Part shown: positions 18,072 to 26,562 of the stretch, piece after piece
How the letters are laid out: every line of letters begins with the position of its first letter
Numbering within the stretch: the stretch's first letter is position 1
DNA from: CAZCSK01 sp964501265
GTDB taxonomy: Bacteria; Actinomycetota; CADDZG01; JAHWKV01
Assembly (NCBI GenBank): GCA_964501265.1
Contig: CAZCSK010000002.1
Location: 124,001-188,000, forward strand
Reading direction: 5' to 3'
Length of the DNA: 64,000 bases
The notes under the pieces: generated by a model
What the model was told of the DNA's origin: nothing
The model's input: the letters and a program-made list of their open reading frames with translations, nothing else
The model's database searches: none
Made by a program: the position numbers and the translations under genes

Positions 18072-18692
18072 CTACGTCGATTGGGGTTCGCTCCCCGCAG
18101 GCAATATTGGCTCCATCGGCTCCGACTCGATGGCTGCCCCTCTGGGAGCCATCCAAACAAGAAACCCGATCCAAATCAACGAGACGCCGAAGATACCGTT
18201 GCCGATGAAAGTCGCAACGTTCTCCCGGCCCTTGTCAAAATATGCGCCGGTCGACATGTCGGTGACGATGCCAATCGGGATGCTAAGCATAAAAAGGAGG
18301 ACAACCATGCGCGGGAAGTGCTTTGCCGTAAGCATGCCAAAGCCAAGAAGAACCACTCCCGATGCGAACATGATGATTGCGGTGGTTGTCACCGGACTAA
18401 CCCACGAAGGAAGCGCTGAATTCGTCACATAAGCAACGATGAGAGCAATGTTAGAGAGGGCCCAAACGCCTGCTCCGGTAATCAGCAATACGCTTCCCAA
18501 CTTGCCGACGGCTCCCTCACCGCCACCTTCAGATTTTCGCAGTTGAGGCACCGCGAAAACCAGGAGCAACAACGCAAGGACGAGCAAATACCATAAGTTG
18601 GCCCAGCGACCGAACATCATATCGACAACGATCACAAGGCCCGCGATGAGCGCGGCAAGACCCCCAAGACGAATTCGTTCCGAGTTTTCCAT
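18072..18692 (-). CDS. Multi-helix membrane protein of unknown function
   Basis: 206 aa from the ATG at 18692, chosen because GGGAGG lies 5 nt upstream; an in-frame start at 18722 has no ribosome site. About six hydrophobic stretches (around 12-30, 34-52, 67-88, 98-118, 125-145, 160-180). No recognised motif. The C-terminal tail is acidic and Pro-rich. It is upstream of copy D in the same unit and may cooperate with it, but no function can be assigned. Confidence 0.7.
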   Translation of the reverse strand: MENSERIRLGGLAALIAGLVIVVDMMFGRWANLWYLLVLALLLLVFAVPQLRKSEGGGEGAVGKLGSVLLITGAGVWALSNIALIVAYVTNSALPSWVSPVTTTAIIMFASGVVLLGFGMLTAKHFPRMVVLLFMLSIPIGIVTDMSTGAYFDKGRENVATFIGNGIFGVSLIWIGFLVWMAPRGAAIESEPMEPILPAGSEPQST

Positions 18693-18993
18693 TTCATCCT
18701 CCCTGACCCCAAAGCTCGCCAAACCCTAGGCTCCCGCCACCCCTGACTCTAATTCAATCAAACTGCCATGTCAACTAGGACATCAAAGCGATTTCCACAC
18801 TGGAAGGCCTCGGCTGGAAGATTGGCGAGCCGGACCAGCCCGGGTCAATGGCTGGTTTCGAACTGCGGATGGATAAGGCCTGGGCTCCCGCGTCCGAGCA
18901 GACCTGAGCGCCGTTCGATTCGCGGGTCGGGGTCATTCGCGAGCCGCCTGTCAGGTTCGACCAGCAACCTCATCTGATATCATTGTTGGCATC

Positions 18994-19224
18994 ATGAAAC
19001 GCATCATCCTTCAGTTTGACGAAGAAACGCTCGTCGAGCTTGACGAAGCAGCTCGAGAGCAGGCCGAATCGAGAGCCGCCTTTGCACGCCAAGCGATTGA
19101 GGCCGCCCTGGCAGAACGGCGCCGTCGCAAGGAGCTTCGGCGCGTGGTCAACTCGTTCCAGAGACGACCACCCGAAGACTTGACGGCTTCGAAAGCAGCG
19201 ATCCGCAGAACCTGGCCTGAATGA
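18994..19224 (+). CDS. Ribbon-helix-helix antitoxin
   Basis: 76 aa. Begins MKRIILQFDEETLVELD, an RHH beta strand and helix, with a basic middle (ERRRRKELRR) and a C-terminal segment expected to bind the toxin. It overlaps the next gene by ATGA, the standard layout of MazEF/PemIK-type modules. It probably represses its own promoter. Confidence 0.8.
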   Translation: MKRIILQFDEETLVELDEAAREQAESRAAFARQAIEAALAERRRRKELRRVVNSFQRRPPEDLTASKAAIRRTWPE

Positions 19225-19562
19225 TGCGCAGAGGCGAGATCCGTTACGCCGAGGTTGGCGGAGGGTTCGGCCGACGACCCGTGCTGATCGTGACCGCCAC
19301 TGAAATTATCCCGGTTCTTAACGCCGTGACGTGTGCCCCGGTTACCACGTCGATGCGGGGTATCCCGACGAGGGTCGCACTGGGACGGCAGGAGGGACTA
19401 AGTCAAAAGAGTGAGGCCGCGTGCGAAGGTCTGGTGTCGCTCAACAAGGCAGACATCGATTCTGCTCCCTTGGGTTTCCTGGACGAAACCCGATTCATCG
19501 ATCTCGATCGAGCGATCGCACGTGCATTAGATATACGTCGAGCGAACCTTCCGGCCCGGTAG
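19221..19562 (+). CDS. MazF/PemK-type endoribonuclease toxin
   Basis: 113 aa. The PemK fold is indicated by RRGEIRYAEVGGGFGRRPVLIVT at the start, VTCAPVTTSMRGIPTRVALG in the middle and a C-terminal helix. Toxins of this family cleave mRNA or tRNA when the paired antitoxin is lost. The module lies between the copy D unit and the last copy of the large operon, beside a relic. Confidence 0.85.
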   Translation: MMRRGEIRYAEVGGGFGRRPVLIVTATEIIPVLNAVTCAPVTTSMRGIPTRVALGRQEGLSQKSEAACEGLVSLNKADIDSAPLGFLDETRFIDLDRAIARALDIRRANLPAR

Positions 19563-19602
19563 GAACGCGGCGCCCTAGCCGGGGGCTGCCCGGTTGTTGC
19601 CG

Positions 19603-19713
19603 TCAACGGCAGTTCCTCGGGTCCATATCGAACAGCTGCCCAGATACGTCCCGCCAATTGCCCGGCGAAAACCGAACACCCCGCCCCACATAGCAGAACC
19701 CGCCAGCTGGACT
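19603..19713 (-). pseudogene. C-terminal relic of a solute-binding paralogue (N/O/P type)
   Basis: A 36-codon frame reads PAGGFCYVGRGVRF ... WRDVSGQLFDMDPRNCR then TGA, matching the end of copy P (DPRNCR) and less closely N and O. Upstream the frame soon meets a stop and no ligand domain is present. It lies just beyond the end of copy E, which belongs to the other subfamily, so it is a leftover of a deleted or recombined copy. Confidence 0.8.
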
Positions 19714-19746
19714 GGTGTCTTGCCTGCATGGATGCGCTTTCCCCCT

Positions 19747-21453
19747 TTATCTGCACGGGCGCGAGGTGTCAAAGAATTCGTCGCTGGGAGCCTGGGACCA
19801 ATTACCAATGCTGTAGCGCGCCCCGGCGCCCACGTAACAAAATGCTCCCCTCTTTTGGGTCCCAGAATCCTGACTCAGATTCTCCGCCTTCTCGTCCCAC
19901 CAAATCAGGCCTAAGTCATCGATCATGGTGTGCCGTCGATCACTGAAGCCGACGCATGCCTGGTAGTAAGGAGGGCCCCCGCATCCTGGATTGGGAAAGC
20001 GGGTCCGAAACAGCCCTTCCTGAAACGTTTGCGGAGTCAGATTGGGACCTGCCATTTGGATGCCTGACGCCAATTGAAGCAGGGCCGAGTATCGCCACGG
20101 ATTCACGAACAGGGCCCCGGCGGACGAGTTGGGAGCCACCTCCCGTAGCGCCCAATACCAAGGTAGGTTCTCGGGCCTGAGAACCTTGTTTCGAGAGGCG
20201 ATGCCAAACAGGTGGGCCCGCTGCGCGGCGGGCGCTGCGCTGGGAGCAACTGGCAAGTTCTCGTCTGGTCGAGTGTTGGATCCCCCGACTGTAAAGTCCT
20301 CGTCCTGTTGCCCCAGTCCGGACACAAGCCACTCGGGGAAGTATCCAACATCTGAAGCGTTGCCCAACGCTCCGCCGTAAAAGCTGCCCCAGTGACAAAG
20401 GCAGAGTAGGGACGTTACCCCCGCGAGCTTGTAGTCGCTCAATGTGCTGCGCCACTGCGTCGAGCTAGCCGAGTTCTTTAATTGAGCGACTCTTGCGGGG
20501 CGTGCGCCGCAGGTTGAGAGATCATCCTGTAGCCACTTCGCGTCGGGATATCTATCTGCGCCATCCGCGACGATAATCAGGCCAAAGACTCGCTCGTGAT
20601 CGGACACATCCGGTCCTCCATAAGAAGCCTTCTGTCCGGCCAGGCCAGCACAAATCCACTCTGCGACGTTCTGTTCGATCTGGTCCAAGGAAAGACGATA
20701 GTTCCATTGATAGGGACTGAATTTGGCGTAGTCATTTGGTTCGCTTTGATACAGAGATTCCGATTGAAAGCTGAGAACTCCCCGACGCGCCAATTCGTCG
20801 TAATAAGAACTCATGTCGTATGCGGAAGAGGTAAAAAACGAAAGGGAGGCAAACGCGCGGAACTCCTCGGCCACCTTGACTGCACGAGCCCGCTGAACGG
20901 ATGGGTCGAGGGTAGGATCCGGATCCGAGTCTGCGCCCACCAACCTTATCTTGCGCCCATAAAACTCAAAGCGCCGGTTGAAAAACTCAACAAAAGGAGC
21001 ATCGAAGTTGGCCATGCCGCGCATGGTGGCAACCCGGATCTCATCTCTGGTTACGCCTTTCCAAGTCGCACCACCATTATCGCCCTCAAAGTAGTTAATA
21101 CACGGCGGAGACTGAGGATCCTCGATCTGACGAGGCGGATCCCCGACGCAGCGTCGAACTCTTGCCTTTTCAATGACTTTGCGGCTTCCTTGGCCCGGAC
21201 GACCCGCGGTCCCTTCCTCACACACTTGTCCGACCGCGCACGCGCCTGCGCCCGCGCCGAATTGGCTCGATTGCTGGTTGGGGGCATCCAAGATTTGCTC
21301 TTGAGCTTGGGGAGCGAATTCGGCGACACTTGGAGGGGATGGTGGCACGACGACCAGAGCGACCGCTGCTATGACCAGAAGGATGATCCCGGCGAGGGAC
21401 GCGTACGCCAGGGTCACGGCCTTCGACTGGCGCTTGCGCGGAGTTACCGACAT
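19747..21453 (-). CDS. Membrane-anchored Liv-type solute-binding paralogue, copy E
   Basis: 568 aa from the ATG at 21453 (AAGGAA 6 nt upstream); longer in-frame starts run into copy F. IAYAS-class helix (about 14-37), CxxGQxC, GVTRDEIRVA, CLC. Twelve cysteines: the extra pair is in NPGC...YQAC near the C-terminus, at positions where most copies have Ala and Arg. A Pro/Ala-rich insertion follows the CLC region. End TSRPCR. Last gene of the large minus-strand operon, 40 nt after copy F. Confidence 0.85.
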   Translation of the reverse strand: MSVTPRKRQSKAVTLAYASLAGIILLVIAAVALVVVPPSPPSVAEFAPQAQEQILDAPNQQSSQFGAGAGACAVGQVCEEGTAGRPGQGSRKVIEKARVRRCVGDPPRQIEDPQSPPCINYFEGDNGGATWKGVTRDEIRVATMRGMANFDAPFVEFFNRRFEFYGRKIRLVGADSDPDPTLDPSVQRARAVKVAEEFRAFASLSFFTSSAYDMSSYYDELARRGVLSFQSESLYQSEPNDYAKFSPYQWNYRLSLDQIEQNVAEWICAGLAGQKASYGGPDVSDHERVFGLIIVADGADRYPDAKWLQDDLSTCGARPARVAQLKNSASSTQWRSTLSDYKLAGVTSLLCLCHWGSFYGGALGNASDVGYFPEWLVSGLGQQDEDFTVGGSNTRPDENLPVAPSAAPAAQRAHLFGIASRNKVLRPENLPWYWALREVAPNSSAGALFVNPWRYSALLQLASGIQMAGPNLTPQTFQEGLFRTRFPNPGCGGPPYYQACVGFSDRRHTMIDDLGLIWWDEKAENLSQDSGTQKRGAFCYVGAGARYSIGNWSQAPSDEFFDTSRPCR

Positions 21454-21493
21454 TTCCATTTCCTTGGGCTCCACGGACGCTTGCGAATGCATT

Positions 21494-23176
21494 TCATTTG
21501 CAGGGTGCGGTTCTGTCGAAGTAGGCGGGGGTGGCGCTCGGCCATTGACCCAGGCCGTAGCGCTTGCCTCGCTCGACATAGCAGTATGAACCTCGCCCGG
21601 TCTGGACACCATGGCCGCCATATGACTCAGCCGATTCGTCGAACCAGATCATCGCCAAATCTTGAATCATCGTGTGGTCGTTCTGTGCGAACCCTACTCG
21701 CGCTTGGTAATACGGAGCGCTTCCGGCTCCTGGATTCGGGAATCGAGTTTTCAAAAGACCGGCCTCCAGAGTCTGCGGCGTCAGCTTCGGTCCTGCCATC
21801 TGAATGGCCGACGCGAGGAGTAGCAACGTTTGATAATGAGGGCGCGCGTACACCGATGGCGACGCACCAGTGCTCGCTGAGCCGTAATCGGCACTCGAGT
21901 AACTGGGATTCATTTCTGTCGCTGCCCAATACCACGGTGAATCCTGTTGTTTATTGAGTTTGTTTTGAACAGTTAACCCGAATGCATGACTTCTTTGTTC
22001 GGCAGGCTGGCCTCGCCCAAACACGTCGTCATCTTGTCCGTAGAACGGGTTGAGCATCCATTCGGGGAAATATCCGCCTTGTGTCGCAAAGTCCATGAAG
22101 GAGATTAGGTCAGTCCCGTTGCAATAGCAGGTAACCGAAGTCGTCCCTGAGACGCGCAATGCGGCCATGATGCCAGTCATTTCCGCATCATCTGCGTTAT
22201 CGTTGACTTCAAAGATACGGACCTCGTTGGAGGTGCATTTCGTAATCTCCTCCCCCAGGATCGAGACATCCGGGGTTCCTCCGGGTGTCCGGACAACCAA
22301 GATGCCCACCTTCCGTCTGGTTGCCTGGAATTGCGGGCCGGCAAATCCGGCGGCGCGGCCAGCAAATCCCTTGCAAAACCATTCCGCCTGGTTCTTCTGG
22401 TACTTGTCGAGAGACGAGATGTAGTTCCACTGATAAGGTCGGTTGGGCGAGTACTGCTCCTTCTCGGTGCTGAAGGTCATGTTGCTGTCTACCCCCAGAA
22501 CCCCTCTTCGCGCCAACTCCTCGAAGAAGGGTTGGGAGTGAAACGAGATGCCTTGGTAACCGAACGAGGCGAACGCTCCTAACTCTTCATCGACCCTGGC
22601 AGCCGTTGCTCTCATTGCCGTGGGATTAGGGCTCCCACTGGCGGAATATTTCACCAGTTGTATCTTGCGTCCGTAGAACTCAAAACGTTTGTTAAAAAAC
22701 GCGACCAGCGTGTCCACCACAGGTTCCATTACCGTCTGATACCGAGCCCAAGCTATCCGAATCTCGTCGCGCGTTACTCCCTTTGACGTTGCGCCACCGT
22801 TGTCGCCCTCGAAGTAATTGACGCAGGGCGGAGACTGGGGGTCCTCGATCTGACGGGGTGGATCCCCCACGCAGCGTCGAACTCTTGCCTTTTCAATGAT
22901 TTTGCGGCTTCCTTGGGCCTGGCGACCGGCCGTTCCTTCCTCACACACCTGTCCGACCGCACATGCGCCAGCGCCCGAACCGAATTGGCTCGATTGCTGG
23001 TTGGGGGCGTCGACAATCTGCTCCTGGGCCTGGGGAGCAAATTCGGCGACACTCGGCGGAGATGGCGGCACCACAACCAATGCAATTGCGGCGATGACAA
23101 GCAGAATGATCCCGGCGAGGGACGCGTATGCAATCGTGACCGCCTTGGACTGTCGTTTCCGAGAAGCTACCTGCAT
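21494..23176 (-). CDS. Membrane-anchored Liv-type solute-binding paralogue, copy F
   Basis: 560 aa. IAYAS-class helix, CxxGQxC followed by EEGTAGRQAQGSRK, GVTRDEIRIA, CYC, ten cysteines. The end is APCK, the only member with Lys in place of the final Arg. Its ATG lies inside the terminal codons of copy G (10-nt overlap). A 140-bp stretch of its linker (22860-22999) is identical to copy G at the DNA level although the helix and ligand domain are not, which points to gene conversion. Confidence 0.87.
   Translation of the reverse strand: MQVASRKRQSKAVTIAYASLAGIILLVIAAIALVVVPPSPPSVAEFAPQAQEQIVDAPNQQSSQFGSGAGACAVGQVCEEGTAGRQAQGSRKIIEKARVRRCVGDPPRQIEDPQSPPCVNYFEGDNGGATSKGVTRDEIRIAWARYQTVMEPVVDTLVAFFNKRFEFYGRKIQLVKYSASGSPNPTAMRATAARVDEELGAFASFGYQGISFHSQPFFEELARRGVLGVDSNMTFSTEKEQYSPNRPYQWNYISSLDKYQKNQAEWFCKGFAGRAAGFAGPQFQATRRKVGILVVRTPGGTPDVSILGEEITKCTSNEVRIFEVNDNADDAEMTGIMAALRVSGTTSVTCYCNGTDLISFMDFATQGGYFPEWMLNPFYGQDDDVFGRGQPAEQRSHAFGLTVQNKLNKQQDSPWYWAATEMNPSYSSADYGSASTGASPSVYARPHYQTLLLLASAIQMAGPKLTPQTLEAGLLKTRFPNPGAGSAPYYQARVGFAQNDHTMIQDLAMIWFDESAESYGGHGVQTGRGSYCYVERGKRYGLGQWPSATPAYFDRTAPCK
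22860..22999 (-). repeat. 140-bp gene-conversion tract, copy F side
   Basis: Identical base for base to 24527-24666 in copy G, covering the linker from the Gln-rich stretch through RRCVGDP. Flanking sequence differs on both sides; mismatches start immediately. Confidence 0.75.
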
Positions 23177-24834
23177 GGCTCACTCCTGTCGTAGAACCGA
23201 TAATCGCCGACGGGCCACTCCCCTAACCCGTAGCGGATTCCTTTCCCCAAAAAGCAGAACGCGCCCTTAGAGGAGGCACCCGTCGAGTCGTAGGCGTCCG
23301 CCGTGTCGTCATACCAAATCATCCCAAGATCCTGCGTCATCGTGTGGCTACCAGGACCAAATCCAACGCGAGCCTGGTACAACGGAGTCGCGCCAGCACC
23401 TGGATTGGAGAACCTAGTCCTGAAGAGGCCCTGCTCGAACGTGACTGGGGTCAGGTTGGGGCCCGCCATCTGAATCCCCGTCGCAAGCAGCAAAAGCGCC
23501 GTGTAGTGCTGGTTCATCGTGATTGCGTTAGATAGATCCGTCGTTTGGCCGCTGAGTTGAGGCGAAAAGGTTGGATCCTCCTCGTTCACCGCCCAGTACC
23601 AAGGGGAGTCCGAATATGGGTTGGGCCGATTCAGCGACGTGAGGCCAAATGCATGAGTTCTCTGACCGGGTGGCATTTCGCTTCCACTGTCTTGCCCAGC
23701 CATGGGGGCAAGCAGCCATTCCGGAAAATAGGCGGTCGATTCCGCCCCATTCATGGCTCGGAACGTCAGCGATAGATCCAGGCAAAAACACGCGATCGTC
23801 GTTATCCCGTCCTTTCGAAAATCGGCCATGATCGTACGCATCGTGGTGTCATCGGCACCTGAGCTGAACTCAACGACCCTTGCCGGCTTGATACCGCACC
23901 GACCAAGCTCCGCAGTGAAGGCTGAGGGGTCAGTCAACACATTGCCAGGCTGTTCGCGGGAATGAAGGATGGCGAAGACTCTTTGACTAAATTGAAACTC
24001 GATCCCGGCGTAGGCGGCGTTCTTATTGGCGAGGCCATTGCATACCCACTGCCCCATATTGCGCTGACCACGGTCAAGGGACATCGGAAAACTCCACAAG
24101 TAGGGATGGTGCGGCTCGTAGTATTCCTTCTCGGTGCGTTCGCTTGGAATTCCATCGATGCCAATCACTTTGCGCCGGGCCAACTCTTCAAAGTAAGGCG
24201 TGCTATATAAGCCTCCGGGCCACGGAAGCGCAGCAAAAGCCTTTAGCTCCTGATCTACACGAACTGCATTTGACCGAATCACGTCAGCGTTGGTGTTACT
24301 AACTCTATGGTTGTAAGTCATCAGTCGAATCTGCCGACCGTAGAACTCGAAACGCCGATTGAAGTATCTGACGAGAGCTTCATTCACTCTTGTGACATTG
24401 GCATTGAGGAAGATCCGAGCAACTCGAATTTCGTCTCGCGTAACGCCCTTGGAGGTTGCGCCGCCGTTGTCGCCTTCAAAATAATTGACGCAGGGCGGAG
24501 ACTGGGGGTCCTCGATCTGACGAGGCGGATCCCCCACGCAGCGTCGAACTCTTGCCTTTTCAATGATTTTGCGGCTTCCTTGGGCCTGGCGACCGGCCGT
24601 TCCTTCCTCACACACCTGTCCGACCGCACATGCGCCAGCGCCCGAACCGAATTGGCTCGATTGCTGCTCTGGGGCGTTTTCGATCTGCTCTTCGGCTTGC
24701 GGTGAGAATTCGGCGACGCTCGGAGGTGATGGGGGAACGAAGACAAGGGCTAGCGCAGCGATTGCAATCAACAGCAGTGCGGACAAACCCCCATATATAA
24801 GGGGGACCGTCTTGGGCTGGCGGCCTACCTGCAT
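23167..24834 (-). CDS. Membrane-anchored Liv-type solute-binding paralogue, copy G
   Basis: 555 aa. The helix is of the LIYGG class (PLIYGGLSALLLIAIAALAL), unlike copy F, yet the following linker is identical to F. GVTRDEIRVA, CFC, ten cysteines, end RSEPCR. Its start ATG lies within the last codons of copy H and its own end holds the start of F (CCATGCAGGTAG), so translation is probably coupled along H-G-F. Confidence 0.87.
   Translation of the reverse strand: MQVGRQPKTVPLIYGGLSALLLIAIAALALVFVPPSPPSVAEFSPQAEEQIENAPEQQSSQFGSGAGACAVGQVCEEGTAGRQAQGSRKIIEKARVRRCVGDPPRQIEDPQSPPCVNYFEGDNGGATSKGVTRDEIRVARIFLNANVTRVNEALVRYFNRRFEFYGRQIRLMTYNHRVSNTNADVIRSNAVRVDQELKAFAALPWPGGLYSTPYFEELARRKVIGIDGIPSERTEKEYYEPHHPYLWSFPMSLDRGQRNMGQWVCNGLANKNAAYAGIEFQFSQRVFAILHSREQPGNVLTDPSAFTAELGRCGIKPARVVEFSSGADDTTMRTIMADFRKDGITTIACFCLDLSLTFRAMNGAESTAYFPEWLLAPMAGQDSGSEMPPGQRTHAFGLTSLNRPNPYSDSPWYWAVNEEDPTFSPQLSGQTTDLSNAITMNQHYTALLLLATGIQMAGPNLTPVTFEQGLFRTRFSNPGAGATPLYQARVGFGPGSHTMTQDLGMIWYDDTADAYDSTGASSKGAFCFLGKGIRYGLGEWPVGDYRFYDRSEPCR
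24527..24666 (-). repeat. 140-bp gene-conversion tract, copy G side
   Basis: Partner of 22860-22999. Two mismatches separate it from a further 40 bp of near identity toward the GVT motif. Confidence 0.75.
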
Positions 24835-26510
24835 GGCTGCGTTCTGTCAAAGAATGGGTGGTCTCGGCTGGGCCATTGCCCGGCTCCGAATCTTGCGCCT
24901 CGATACGCATAGCAAAAGGCGCCCTTCGCCGACGAGGTGTCGTATGCATCAGCCGAGTCGTCAAACCAGACCAGGCCATAATCCTGAATCATCGTGTGGT
25001 TGCCGTGGCCGAAACCCACCCTAGCCTGAAAGTAAGGCGGACCGCCGGCTCCGGGGTTTGAAAATCGAGCATTGAAGAGTCCGCGTTCGAAGTTTTGAGG
25101 CGTTAGATTGGGGCCGGCCATTTGAATCCCGGACGCTAGAAGGAGGAGGGCGGTATACCGATTGTTGAATGTCCCGGCTAAGTCCCCCCATATCGCGCCG
25201 CTAGCACTGTCCTCGGAAAAAGACTGGTCCATCTCCTTAAGAGCCCAATACCATGGTCTTTCCGAGATCGGGTTCACGCGATTGTGGGATGTCAGCCCAA
25301 TGGCATGTGATCGCTGCTCGGAAGGATAAAACTGCGCTATCGAATTTAAGTCCTGACCCCACAGGGGCATCAGCAGCCATTCAGGAAAGTAACCCCTTTC
25401 GGTTGCGGCCGTCATCAGGTTGAACTCCAAAACTGCCCCGGCACAGAGGCAAAGCACACTCGTGACACCGGCCTGGTTGAAGTCGGCGGCAAGTACCTGG
25501 AATTGGGCATCAGTTGACCCGTACGCGATCTCGGCAACCTTAACGGGCGAAGCCCCACATCCTTTGAGGCCCTGGACAAGAGGGGAAGGATCGGCGACGC
25601 CCGACGCATAGCGAACAACCACAACTCCAAAAACTCTTCTCGAAACACTGAACGCGGGGCCCGCGTATTCGGCGTTCTTTCCCGCCAAGCTGGTGCAGAT
25701 CCATTCCACCTCGTTGCGCACCGTTTTGTCCAGGGAGGGCAGAAAGTTCCACTGGTATGGACGGAATCGGTCGTAGTTTTCTTGCTCGGTTCTGAGCGTG
25801 GCGAAGGTGTCCACCCCAATCACTTCCCTTCTCGCAAGCTCATCGAAGTAGGGCGCATTGCTGATGGCTCCGCCGGTGTAAGCGAGCGAAGCAAAAGCCT
25901 TGAGTTCTTCGTCGACCTTCACTGCATCTTTCCGTTGTAGCTCGGCGGAGTCAGTGTACCCAAAGGCAGCAGCCGGATTGAAAGTGACGATGCGAATTTT
26001 CCGGCCGTAAAACTCGAACCGCTTGTTGAAAAATTCAACTGTGTTCTGAAGCGCCGAAGGGTTGTCACCTGGCCCCGTGGCGAAGGCAACTCGAATCTCG
26101 TCCCGCGTAACTCCCTGCCAGGTAGTCCCGCCGTTGTTGCCTTCCCAAAAGTTGATGCACGGAGGTGACTGCGGATCTTCTATCTGACGGGGGGGATCTC
26201 CAACGCATCGCTTGACTCGGGCCCTTTCGATAGCTTGCTTCTTCGCGCTACCAAGCAGAGATTTACTGCCCGCTCCTTCGCAGGCCTGACCTTCGGAGCA
26301 AGACCCCCCGGCACCGCTACCGAACTGACTTGACTGCTGATCGGGGGCCTCCACAATGCTTTCTTGAGCCTGAGGGGCGAACTCGGCAATACTCGGAGGC
26401 GACGGCGGAACGAAGACGAGAGCCAAAGCTGCAACCACGATGAGAAGAGCGGTTGTGATACCCCCATATACGAGAGAAACAGTCTTCGACTGACGCCTGG
26501 TTATGTGCAC
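24825..26510 (-). CDS. Membrane-anchored Liv-type solute-binding paralogue, copy H
   Basis: 561 aa from GTG. Helix of LVYGG class, CSEGQAC in the linker, KRC...PPC, GVTRDEIRVA, CLC, ten cysteines, end RTQPCR. The 52 nt between copy I and this gene contain a relic C-terminus whose last codons overlap this GTG in the same way as intact junctions. The start thus appears inherited from an earlier neighbour that was deleted. Confidence 0.86.
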   Translation of the reverse strand: MHITRRQSKTVSLVYGGITTALLIVVAALALVFVPPSPPSIAEFAPQAQESIVEAPDQQSSQFGSGAGGSCSEGQACEGAGSKSLLGSAKKQAIERARVKRCVGDPPRQIEDPQSPPCINFWEGNNGGTTWQGVTRDEIRVAFATGPGDNPSALQNTVEFFNKRFEFYGRKIRIVTFNPAAAFGYTDSAELQRKDAVKVDEELKAFASLAYTGGAISNAPYFDELARREVIGVDTFATLRTEQENYDRFRPYQWNFLPSLDKTVRNEVEWICTSLAGKNAEYAGPAFSVSRRVFGVVVVRYASGVADPSPLVQGLKGCGASPVKVAEIAYGSTDAQFQVLAADFNQAGVTSVLCLCAGAVLEFNLMTAATERGYFPEWLLMPLWGQDLNSIAQFYPSEQRSHAIGLTSHNRVNPISERPWYWALKEMDQSFSEDSASGAIWGDLAGTFNNRYTALLLLASGIQMAGPNLTPQNFERGLFNARFSNPGAGGPPYFQARVGFGHGNHTMIQDYGLVWFDDSADAYDTSSAKGAFCYAYRGARFGAGQWPSRDHPFFDRTQPCR

Positions 26511-26560
26511 GGCTTGTCCCCGTCGAAGACACGCCTAACTCCGGGCCATCTCTGTGCGGG
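26501..26560 (-). pseudogene. C-terminal relic of a deleted paralogue between copies I and H
   Basis: The frame reads QRWPGVRRVFDGDKPCT then TAA, matching the family ending GxWPxxxxxFFDRTxPCR. It begins immediately after the copy I stop. It is best explained by unequal recombination that removed a copy and left only its last codons. Confidence 0.7.
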
Positions 26561-26562
26561 GT

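Noticed and set aside
18723..18993. Possible gene between the membrane protein and the MazEF-like pair
   Set aside because: Open frames there lack ribosome sites and any recognisable motif.
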